Assembly: GCA_900549865.1 (NCBI GenBank)
Contig: URPU01000038.1
Span: 1-20,761 of the forward strand
Direction of reading: 5' to 3'
Origin: an uncultured Eubacteriales bacterium
GTDB taxonomy: Bacteria > Bacillota > Clostridia > Oscillospirales > Oscillospiraceae
DNA: 20,761 nucleotides
The notes under the pieces were generated by a model. The model ran no database searches and was not told the DNA's origin. It worked only from the letters and a program-made list of their open reading frames with translations. The translations under genes and the position numbers were made by a program. Below, one piece after another: positions 15,115 to 20,706 of the stretch (the stretch's first letter is position 1; each line of letters begins with the position of its first letter).

Positions 15115-15798
15115 ATGGATATAAAAGACATCCTTGAAAAATGCGACCATACCCTGCTGCGCGTCGATTGCACCTCCGGTGAGATCCGCGCCCTGTGCGA
15201 TCAGGCCATCAAGTATAACTGCGCCAGCGTATGTATCCCGCCCTGCCACGTTCCCGGCGCGAAGCGCTACGTTGGCGATAAGCTCAAGATATGCACCGTC
15301 ATCGGCTTCCCCAACGGGTATATGACGACGGCGGCAAAGGCGTTTGAGGCGGCCGACGCCGTCAAGAACGGCGCGGACGAGATAGACATGGTCATAAACG
15401 TGTCCATGGTCAAGGACGGCTGCTGGGATGATGTGGAGAAGGACATCTCCGCCGTTCGTGAGGCCACGCGCGGCCATATCCTCAAGGTCATCATAGAGTG
15501 CTGCCTGCTCACCGACGATGAGAAGATCCGCCTCTGCGGCATCGTCGCAAAGTGCGGCGCGGATTATATCAAGACCTCCACCGGCTTTTCCAAGGGCGGC
15601 GCGACGCGCGAGGACGTCAAGCTCATGCGCGAAAACTGCCCCGCCTCCGTCAAGGTCAAGGCGGCCGGCGGCATTTCCAGCCTTCAGGATGCTGAGGACT
15701 TCATCGCCCTCGGCGCGGACAGGCTCGGCACCAGCCGCATCGTCAAGCTCGCCATGGAGCAGGAGAAGGCGACCGGCGCGCCGGACGAGAATTACTGA
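15115..15798 (+). CDS. deoC: Deoxyribose-phosphate aldolase
   Basis: A 227-aa class I aldolase (DeoC) that splits 2-deoxyribose-5-phosphate into glyceraldehyde-3-phosphate and acetaldehyde in deoxynucleoside catabolism. All active-site features are visible: the Schiff-base lysine K153 in YIKTSTGF, the aspartate D91 in DEIDMVIN, and the proton-relay lysine K182 in VKVKAAGGI. CDHTLLR near the N-terminus and the C-terminal ADRLGTSR phosphate-binding stretch are also normal. The length matches the short bacterial DeoC group. It has its own promoter and an AAGGAG site, and no other deo gene (deoA, deoB, deoR) is nearby. Its last codons overlap the convergent PF06541 gene by 7 bp. Confidence 0.96.
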   Translation: MDIKDILEKCDHTLLRVDCTSGEIRALCDQAIKYNCASVCIPPCHVPGAKRYVGDKLKICTVIGFPNGYMTTAAKAFEAADAVKNGADEIDMVINVSMVKDGCWDDVEKDISAVREATRGHILKVIIECCLLTDDEKIRLCGIVAKCGADYIKTSTGFSKGGATREDVKLMRENCPASVKVKAAGGISSLQDAEDFIALGADRLGTSRIVKLAMEQEKATGAPDENY

Positions 15799-16169
15799 CG
15801 CGCGGAGAAAAGCCTTTTCATCGCGCGGCACAGCAATAGTCCGGGGAAGGACAGACCCAGCCATATAAGCGTGAACTGCGGGCATATCTGCCCCATCAGG
15901 TTGAAGGGCAGGAAGGAGTAATCCCACACGCCCATGCCAAGGCGCAGATTCACTATGCAGCCCGTGACGAATTCCACCGCCGTTATCACAGCAGGGCAGA
16001 GGATGAGCTTTTCCGGCGCTGTCAGGCGACTGGCGCTGATGATATACATCAGCGTGAAGCATGCGCCCCCGCAGGCCAGCATCGTCCAGTGCGTCCAGCC
16101 GCGCCAGAGTATTTCCAGCAGGCCGTATATAAGCCCGCCAGCGGTAAAGACCGCGATGTATTCAGCCAT
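15792..16169 (-). CDS. PF06541-family (putative ABC-transporter type IV) membrane protein
   Basis: A 125-aa integral membrane protein with four hydrophobic helices. Diagnostic stretches of PF06541 are GGLIYGLLEILWRGWTHWTM at the N-terminus, the EFVTGCIVN segment, and LGMGVWDYSFLPFNLMGQIC, with the conserved WDYS and NLxGQIC. The family is common in Clostridia and has no established biochemical role; the ABC-transporter name is only a family label. The start is ATG at 16169, with GGAG about 11 nt upstream; the frame is open to 16319, but that part would overlap the infC promoter and is not conserved in character. It converges on deoC with a 7-bp overlap of the coding ends. Confidence 0.85.
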   Translation of the reverse strand: MAEYIAVFTAGGLIYGLLEILWRGWTHWTMLACGGACFTLMYIISASRLTAPEKLILCPAVITAVEFVTGCIVNLRLGMGVWDYSFLPFNLMGQICPQFTLIWLGLSFPGLLLCRAMKRLFSARQ

Positions 16170-16259
16170 CTCTTTATCAACTCCGTGCTTATCTTTTCCT
16201 CGCTGCGGAATTTTAACCGCGGCGGGGGAATAAAATATTTGGCAGGGGCGAAAAAGTGC

Positions 16260-16288
16260 TTGACAATCCGCGGAAGTGAGCTTATAAT
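16260..16288 (+). promoter_or_regulatory. Consensus promoter of infC-rpmI-rplT
   Basis: A full consensus sigma-A promoter: TTGACA (16260-16265), exactly 17 bp, TATAAT (16283-16288). It is the best promoter in the window, as expected for a ribosomal operon. Transcription should start near 16295, leaving a leader of about 170 nt before infC. Confidence 0.92.
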
Positions 16289-16294
16289 GACATA

Positions 16295-16467
16295 GCTTAA
16301 AACAAAGAAGGCATGGCATCCACCAGCCTCACCCGGCGGCATCAGGCTGTCCGCGGTCAATAGGAACGCACCCTTTGCGGGAATTGTGTTTTTATGCGCG
16401 GATGCTGTGCGTCCGCGCTTTTTGCATTCTGTATTTAATTTTGTGCTGTTTACCGGAGGTGTTTCAG
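16295..16467 (+). promoter_or_regulatory. infC operon leader with attenuator-like structure
   Basis: This untranslated leader contains two terminator-like hairpins in a row: AACGCA/TGTGTT with an inner CCC/GGG (16365-16393), and the strong stem at 16396-16423. An upstream TCCGCG (16350-16355) is complementary to CGCGGA (16397-16402), the left arm of the second hairpin, so it could act as an antiterminator strand. In Firmicutes the same operon is often controlled by transcription attenuation through ribosomal protein L20 binding its leader. Position, operon and alternative pairing fit that scheme, but I cannot confirm the known L20 leader consensus by eye. Confidence 0.65.
16396..16423 (+). 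terminator. Attenuator-type intrinsic terminator in the infC leader
   Basis: GCGCGGA (16396-16402) pairs perfectly with TCCGCGC (16412-16418), extended inside by GC/GC, and is followed directly by TTTTT. It lies 45 nt before the infC start codon and downstream of the promoter, so it must be read through or prevented for the operon to be expressed. Confidence 0.8.
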
Positions 16468-17049
16468 ATCGCAAACGCTGTTCATCAAATCAACGAGGAG
16501 ATTATTGACAAGGAAGTGCGCCTTATAGGCCCGGAGGGCGAGCAGTTGGGTATTATGTCCGCGCAGAAGGCTCTTGAGGTCGCTATCGAGCATGAGCTTG
16601 ACCTGGTCAAAATCGCTCCGGGCTCCACCCCCCCTGTCTGCCGCATAATGGACTATGGCAAGTTCCGTTTTGAGCAGACCAAGAAGGAGAAGGAAGCAAA
16701 GAAGAATCAGCGGGTCATTGAAATAAAGGAGATTCGCATGTCTCCCGGCATAGACACCAATGACTTCAACACCAAGCTCAAAAACGCCCAGAAGTTCCTC
16801 TCCGACGGGGACAGGGTGAAAGCCTCCGTGCGCTTCCGCGGCAGAGAAATGGCTCATACCGAGATAGGCGAGGTGCTTCTGCGCGACTTTGCGGAGAAGT
16901 GTTCCGATATCGCCAACCTTGACAAGCAGCCCAAGCTTGAAGGGCGCAACATGTCCATTTTCCTCTCCCCCAAGCCGCAGACTCCGCCGAAAAAGCCGGC
17001 GAAGCCCAAGCCCCCCAAGCCGGAGGCCGCTCCCAAGGACGCGGAGTAA
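16468..17049 (+). CDS. infC: Translation initiation factor IF-3 (AUC start)
   Basis: A 193-aa cytosolic factor that binds the 30S subunit and proofreads initiation. The N-domain shows HQINEEI, EVRLIGPEGEQLG and ALEVA; the linker holds PVCRIMDYGKFRFEQ and the K/E-rich helix; the C-domain shows EIRMSPGID, TKLKNAQKFL, KASVRFRGREM and the closing NMSIFLSPK. An extra proline/lysine-rich tail of about 24 residues follows. The start is taken as ATC at 16468: GGAGG sits 8 nt upstream, and QINEEI then falls at the usual place. A GTG at 16459 lies inside the ribosome binding site. Non-AUG starts (AUU, AUC, AUA) are typical of infC because IF-3 represses them, giving autoregulation. Confidence 0.95.
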   Translation: MANAVHQINEEIIDKEVRLIGPEGEQLGIMSAQKALEVAIEHELDLVKIAPGSTPPVCRIMDYGKFRFEQTKKEKEAKKNQRVIEIKEIRMSPGIDTNDFNTKLKNAQKFLSDGDRVKASVRFRGREMAHTEIGEVLLRDFAEKCSDIANLDKQPKLEGRNMSIFLSPKPQTPPKKPAKPKPPKPEAAPKDAE

Positions 17050-17061
17050 GCCCGGCGCAGC

Positions 17062-17082
17062 CTGTGCGGCGCGCCCGCACAG
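17062..17082 (+). other. Hairpin in the infC-rpmI spacer
   Basis: CTGTGCGG (17062-17069) and CCGCACAG (17075-17082) form a perfect 8-bp stem with a CGCGC loop, not followed by a T-run. It is therefore not an intrinsic terminator. It may be a processing or stability element, or part of a ribosomal-protein binding site between infC and rpmI; the sequence alone does not decide. Confidence 0.5.
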
Positions 17083-17147
17083 AATAAAACACGTATACAG
17101 CGGGAGAATTCCCTGTATTAACCCAGTTTACGGAAGGAGACAATATC

Positions 17148-17345
17148 ATGCCCAAACTGAAAACCCACAGCGGTGCCAAAAAGAGATTCAATCTCACCAA
17201 GAGCGGTAAAGTAAAGCGCGCACATGCGTTCAAGAGCCATATCCTCACCAAGAAGGACACCAAGCGTTGCCGCCGTCTGCGCTCTGAGGCTTATGCAGAC
17301 GTGACCAACGAGGCCACCATCAAGAAAATGATCCCTTACAAATAA
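17148..17345 (+). CDS. rpmI: 50S ribosomal protein L35
   Basis: A 65-aa basic ribosomal protein of standard length. It begins MPKLKTHSGAKKRF, contains the conserved KSGKVKRAHAFKSH stretch and LTKKDTKRCRRLR, and ends in IKKMIPYK. It is a late-assembly component of the 50S subunit. GGAAGGAG lies about 7 nt before the ATG. It sits between infC and rplT in the universal infC-rpmI-rplT order and is transcribed from the promoter at 16260. Confidence 0.98.
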   Translation: MPKLKTHSGAKKRFNLTKSGKVKRAHAFKSHILTKKDTKRCRRLRSEAYADVTNEATIKKMIPYK

Positions 17346-17377
17346 GGGCGGACGCTAATAGAGGAGGATAATCACAA

Positions 17378-17737
17378 ATGGCAAGAGTTAAAGGCGCAAT
17401 GATGACCCGCAAGCACAGAAACAAGGTTCTTGGTCTTGCAAAGGGTTATTGGGGCAATAAGTCCCGTCACTATAAGATGGCAAACCAGCAGTTCATGAAG
17501 TCCGGCCGCTACGCTTACGTTGGCCGCAAGCAGAAGAAGAGAGACTTCCGTCAGCTCTGGATCACCCGTATCAGCGCAGGCTGCAAGATGAACGGCATGA
17601 ACTATTCCACCTTCATGCACGGTCTGAAGCTCGCCGGCATCGACATGAACCGCAAGATGCTCTCTGAGACCGCGATCCATGATCCCGCCGCGTTCACCGC
17701 TCTTTGCGACATGGCAAAGGCCGCGAACAACAAGTAA
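17378..17737 (+). CDS. rplT: 50S ribosomal protein L20
   Basis: A 119-aa protein that binds 23S rRNA early in 50S assembly and, in Firmicutes and E. coli, represses its own operon by binding the leader mRNA. It shows the basic N-terminal helix (MARVKGAMMTRKHRNK), AKGYWGNKSRHYK, YAYVGRKQKKRDFRQLWI and the globular end NYSTFMHGLKLAGIDMNRKML. AGGAGG lies 8-9 nt before the ATG. It is the last gene of the operon; a terminator follows 11 bp after the stop. It is the natural candidate effector for the leader at 16295-16467. Confidence 0.98.
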   Translation: MARVKGAMMTRKHRNKVLGLAKGYWGNKSRHYKMANQQFMKSGRYAYVGRKQKKRDFRQLWITRISAGCKMNGMNYSTFMHGLKLAGIDMNRKMLSETAIHDPAAFTALCDMAKAANNK

Positions 17738-17747
17738 TCAATATTGC

Positions 17748-17784
17748 TGCAAAAAATCCTCCGCCACCGGCGGAGGATTTTTGC
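17748..17784. terminator. Terminator of the infC-rpmI-rplT operon
   Basis: TCCTCCGCC pairs with GGCGGAGGA around an ACC loop, extended by A-tract/T-tract arms and closing GC pairs. It lies 11 bp after rplT. These 37 bases are identical to 17988-18024, on the other side of the repeat element. Confidence 0.92.
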
Positions 17785-17790
17785 ATAGAC

Positions 17791-17982
17791 TGTCGAAAAA
17801 GTGGCAAAGCCACTTTTTCGAGAAAGATTCGCTACGTTCTGCGCCTCTATTGTCCGCTGATAGCGGACAATTCGACGCTCACTCCGCGCAAAGTGTTTTC
17901 GGCCACGCACATGTCGCGGCAGAAAACAGATCATACTGCTTTCGCGTCTGTGGACGCGAAACTCTGCGAGGCCTTTTTGACA
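17791..17982 (+). repeat. Complete dispersed hairpin repeat, MITE-like (copy B)
   Basis: A 192-bp non-coding element. Its ends form imperfect inverted repeats: TGTCGAAAAAG on the left and CTTTTTGACA on the right. It carries three hairpins: 13 bp at 17793-17821 (TCGAAAAAGTGGC, loop AAA), 10 bp at 17849-17871 (ATTGTCCGCT, loop GAT) and 9 bp at 17940-17961 (TTTCGCGTC, loop TGTG). Partial copies lie at 1-50 and 20707-20761. It sits between convergent transcripts, flanked by two identical terminators. No transposase is encoded. It could be a non-autonomous mobile element or a REP/BIME-like structured repeat; no clear target-site duplication of small size is seen. Confidence 0.8.
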
Positions 17983-17987
17983 AGCTG

Positions 17988-18024
17988 TGCAAAAAATCCT
18001 CCGCCACCGGCGGAGGATTTTTGC
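17988..18024. terminator. Second identical terminator, serving the minus-strand gene
   Basis: The same 37-bp hairpin as at 17748-17784, without a single difference. Its T-run on the minus strand lies downstream of the Gpi18-like gene that ends at 18073, so it probably terminates that transcript. The near-symmetric arms make it bidirectional. Confidence 0.85.
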
Positions 18025-18034
18025 GTTTAGAATT

Positions 18035-18061
18035 GTCAGCGCCGCATTATGCGGCGCTGAC
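18035..18061. terminator. Perfect 12-bp hairpin between terminator and glycosyltransferase gene
   Basis: GTCAGCGCCGCA and TGCGGCGCTGAC pair perfectly around TTA. On the plus strand it is followed by CGTG and five T, so it may stop transcripts coming from the left; on the minus strand the tail is A/T-rich but not a clean T-run. It lies 11 bp past the stop of the minus-strand gene. Confidence 0.6.
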
Positions 18062-18072
18062 CGTGTTTTTGC

Positions 18073-19413
18073 TCAATCAATAGTGATGGTGTCCGGCGTC
18101 TTGTGCCAGAATTCCTTGAAAAACTCGCGCAGCTCCGTGGCGAGAATGATGAAGAATACAACGGCGATGTACTTCTGGTTTATTATCACTATCTCGTTGA
18201 AGTAGTACATGTACCCCACCGAGGACGATATGACGAGCGCTGCGGGGATGTACCATTTGCGCCGGTCGTACATGAAGTATATCAGCGCCATCACATCCGC
18301 CATGTAGAAGTAGCGCTCATGCATCCGCGGCAGCACGTAGGGCACCAGCATGGCCGAGAGGAAGAACAGCCGGACGAGATCCTGAGTTTTCAGCTTTTTT
18401 ATGAACGTCAGGCAGAAGAACATGAACAGTATCACCGCCGCCCCGGCCGTGAACACCGTCAGCACGCTGAAGCTCTCAAAGTCCGCGCTTTCAAAGAAGT
18501 GCCACACGGTGGGCGCGTTGTGGAAGAGATAGCCGTATTCCTGCGTCTGGTCGGCGTAGATGCTCAGACAGCTTGCAAGGCTGCGCCCTGCGAAAAGCGC
18601 CGGCAGCAGCGAGATGAAGAACACCGCCGGTATCCACAGCAGGTGCCGCGGCTTCACCTTGCCCATTAACAGCGCAATGCCCAGCGCCGGCAGGATGAAC
18701 ACGGCCTGAAGCTTGAAGCACAGCGCCACCGTCCAGCTTATCGCGCACAGCCGCCCGCGGCCCTGCATTGCCGCCAGCATGGACAGCACGCAGAAGCTGA
18801 CATATACCGCGTCGCACTGGGACCACATCGCGCTGTTGACCATGATGGTCGGAATGCCGAGCACTAGGATGTACGACGCAAGCTGCAGCCGCCTGTCCTT
18901 CACGCCCTCAGAAACGACCCGCAGCACGAGCCACGCCAGAATAACGTCAAAAAGGCAGGAGAGGGATTTTATGCATATCATCGCATCCAGCTTAAGCCGG
19001 GAGAATATCAGCAGAATGTATATGTACGGCAGGTTGTAGTCGCCGATGTCCTCGCACAGCGCCTCCTTCACGGGAAGCTCGCCCAGCTTTTTGACCCACA
19101 GCTTCAAAAACGCCTTGTAGTCGTTGGATTCAAAGTATAAAAGCGCCACTCTTGAAAACATGACGCACGCAAGGCACGCCGCGGCGACAAGCAGCGACAG
19201 CGCGTCGAAGCGGTCCTGCGCAATAAGCAGCGCCTGCGCCAGAAAGAACAGCCCCCCGAATATGACTGCGGTGGGGATGGGGTAGTATACGTTCACCTTT
19301 TCCGCCGTCAGTATCACGAACACGCCGAATCCGGCGGATAAAAGCGCGGCAATGCCGTACAGCATGGGCTTGCTCCGGCCTGCCCTGTCAAGAAGTTTTG
19401 CAGCTTTGCTCAT
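18073..19413 (-). CDS. Gpi18-like GT-C membrane glycosyltransferase (COG5542 type)
   Basis: A 446-aa polytopic protein with about ten membrane helices. After two N-terminal helices an outer loop contains LCEDIGDYNLPYIYIL (about residues 113-128), the position of the catalytic acidic residue in GT-C enzymes. Further on, NSAMWSQCDAVYVSF (around 190-205) and PRMHERYFYMADV (around 362-374) are the signatures of the Gpi18-related mannosyltransferase group COG5542. Such enzymes move a sugar from a polyprenyl-phosphate donor outside the membrane; donor and acceptor here are unknown. The start is ATG at 19413, with AGGTGA close upstream; the open frame to 19530 covers the promoter. It is monocistronic and divergent from the DUF3810 gene. 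Confidence 0.8.
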   Translation of the reverse strand: MSKAAKLLDRAGRSKPMLYGIAALLSAGFGVFVILTAEKVNVYYPIPTAVIFGGLFFLAQALLIAQDRFDALSLLVAAACLACVMFSRVALLYFESNDYKAFLKLWVKKLGELPVKEALCEDIGDYNLPYIYILLIFSRLKLDAMICIKSLSCLFDVILAWLVLRVVSEGVKDRRLQLASYILVLGIPTIMVNSAMWSQCDAVYVSFCVLSMLAAMQGRGRLCAISWTVALCFKLQAVFILPALGIALLMGKVKPRHLLWIPAVFFISLLPALFAGRSLASCLSIYADQTQEYGYLFHNAPTVWHFFESADFESFSVLTVFTAGAAVILFMFFCLTFIKKLKTQDLVRLFFLSAMLVPYVLPRMHERYFYMADVMALIYFMYDRRKWYIPAALVISSSVGYMYYFNEIVIINQKYIAVVFFIILATELREFFKEFWHKTPDTITID

Positions 19414-19450
19414 CGGTTCACCTTCAAAAACGACATATTTTTGCCCGTAT

Positions 19451-19479
19451 AGAATACTATATTTATCCCATTTCGTCAA
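19451..19479 (-). promoter_or_regulatory. Promoter of the Gpi18-like gene
   Basis: On the minus strand, TTGACG (19474-19479), a 17-bp spacer, then TATTCT (19451-19456). The leader to the ATG at 19413 is about 30 nt and holds the AGGTGA ribosome binding site. Confidence 0.7.
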
Positions 19480-19523
19480 TTGAATAGTTGCGCCCGGCGG
19501 GCATAATTCCCAGCGGCTGACGC

Positions 19524-19552
19524 TTGCCATGCGCCGCGCGGTGTAGTATTAT
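19524..19552 (+). promoter_or_regulatory. Promoter of the DUF3810 gene, placing transcription start at the ATG
   Basis: TTGCCA (19524-19529), a 17-bp spacer, then TATTAT (19547-19552). The ATG at 19559 begins 7 nt after the -10 box, which is where transcription would normally start. No ribosome binding site is present before the ATG, so the mRNA is probably leaderless. Confidence 0.6.
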
Positions 19553-19558
19553 CTTATC

Positions 19559-20704
19559 ATGAGAACTGAAAACACGAAAAAAACTCCGGGCGCGGCGCTC
19601 CTCGGCGCGTTCGCCCCCTGCCCGGTCATACATACGTTTGCGCTTGCAGCGGCGCTCGTTATCGCGCTGCATCTTCTTCTGCGGCGCGACCATGACCTCA
19701 TGGCCCATCTTTCCGAGAGCTTTGTTCGCCCTGTGCACGCGGCGCTTGCGCGGCTCAACTCACATGTGCCGTTTTCCGTGGCGGAGGCGCTCATTGCCGT
19801 TGCCGCTGCCGCAGTGCTGGCGCGGCTTCTCGTTGGCCTTGTGCGTCTCATCCTGCGGCGAAGCAGCGCCCGGCGGGCGTACAGGCTCTTCGCGGGGCTG
19901 CTGGCCTTTGTGCTGTGGGTCTACGCCGGGTTCTGCGTGCTGTGGGGCACGTATTATTACGGGGATGATTTCTCCGCCAAAAGCGGCCTCGAAAGCGGCC
20001 CCGTCTCCGTTTCTCAGCTTGAAACGGTCACGGAGTATTTTGCCGCGCTTGCCAATGAGTACGGCGCGGCAGTGCCGCGCGATGAAAGCGGCCTTTATAC
20101 CTGCGACAGAAGCGCCGTTCTGGCGCGGTCAGCTTCGCTTTTTGACGGTATGACGGATGCGCTGCCCTGCCTTGACGGGCCGCGCGTTGCGGCGAAGCCC
20201 GTCAGGTTTTCCCGCGTGATGAGCTATCTGGATTTCACCGGCTTCTTCTTCCCCTTCACGGGCGAGGCCAACGTCAACACGGATTTTCCGCCTGCACTTT
20301 TCGCGTCCACCGTCGCGCATGAGCTCAGCCACCAGCGCGGCGTGGCGAAGGAGCATGAGGCGAACTTCGTCGCCGTTCTCGCCTCTCTCCGTTCCGGCGA
20401 TGCGGATTATTGCTATTCCGCCGCACTGCTGGCCTACACGCACCTCGGCAACGCGCTGTACAGCGCGGATAATGCGGCATGGCAGCGCGTTTATGCGCAG
20501 CTTGACGATAATGTTAAGCTGGATCTGCGCCTCAACAGCGCCTATTGGCGGCAGTTTGAGACCCCTGTGCAGAGCGTTTCAAACACCGTGTATGAGGGCT
20601 TTCTGCACAGCTATGATCAGACGCTGGGACTTAAAAGCTACGGCGCGTGCGTTGACCTTCTGGTGAATTATTATTATGCCGGTGCCGCCGCGCAGCAGCC
20701 GTAA
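19559..20704 (+). CDS. DUF3810 membrane-anchored putative zinc metallopeptidase
   Basis: A 381-aa protein of the DUF3810 family (PF12725). Three N-terminal hydrophobic helices (about 25-42, 72-95 and 108-130) are followed by an outer domain with AHELSHQRGVAKEHEANF. This contains an HExxH zinc motif (H254-E255-L-S-H258) and a downstream EHEANF (E267) that could give the third ligand. MSYLDFTGFFFPFTGEANVN before it is also typical of the family. The substrate is unknown. No ribosome binding site precedes the ATG, which lies exactly where the promoter predicts transcription to begin. The next in-frame Met (residue 48) would cut away the first helix. The stop codon is followed after 2 bp by the repeat, whose first hairpin may end the transcript. 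Confidence 0.88.
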   Translation: MRTENTKKTPGAALLGAFAPCPVIHTFALAAALVIALHLLLRRDHDLMAHLSESFVRPVHAALARLNSHVPFSVAEALIAVAAAAVLARLLVGLVRLILRRSSARRAYRLFAGLLAFVLWVYAGFCVLWGTYYYGDDFSAKSGLESGPVSVSQLETVTEYFAALANEYGAAVPRDESGLYTCDRSAVLARSASLFDGMTDALPCLDGPRVAAKPVRFSRVMSYLDFTGFFFPFTGEANVNTDFPPALFASTVAHELSHQRGVAKEHEANFVAVLASLRSGDADYCYSAALLAYTHLGNALYSADNAAWQRVYAQLDDNVKLDLRLNSAYWRQFETPVQSVSNTVYEGFLHSYDQTLGLKSYGACVDLLVNYYYAGAAAQQP

Positions 20705-20706
20705 AA

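Noticed and set aside
16170..16319. N-terminal extension of the PF06541 protein
   Set aside because: It would run over the infC promoter, is not membrane-like, and the family begins near MAEYIAVFTAGG.
16375..16467. ATG at 16375 as infC start
   Set aside because: The extra 31 residues would be encoded by the leader terminator and do not fit IF-3; GGAGG points to 16468.
17748..18024. Possible CRISPR-like repeat pair (37-bp identical repeats)
   Set aside because: Only two copies separated by about 200 bp, each a perfect terminator with A and T tracts at a gene end; no spacers of regular size and no cas genes.
17704..18030. Open frame across the repeat encoding duplicated KNPPPPAEDF peptides
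   Set aside because: The peptides are translations of the two terminator hairpins; the frame begins inside rplT and has no ribosome binding site. It would be a spurious protein.
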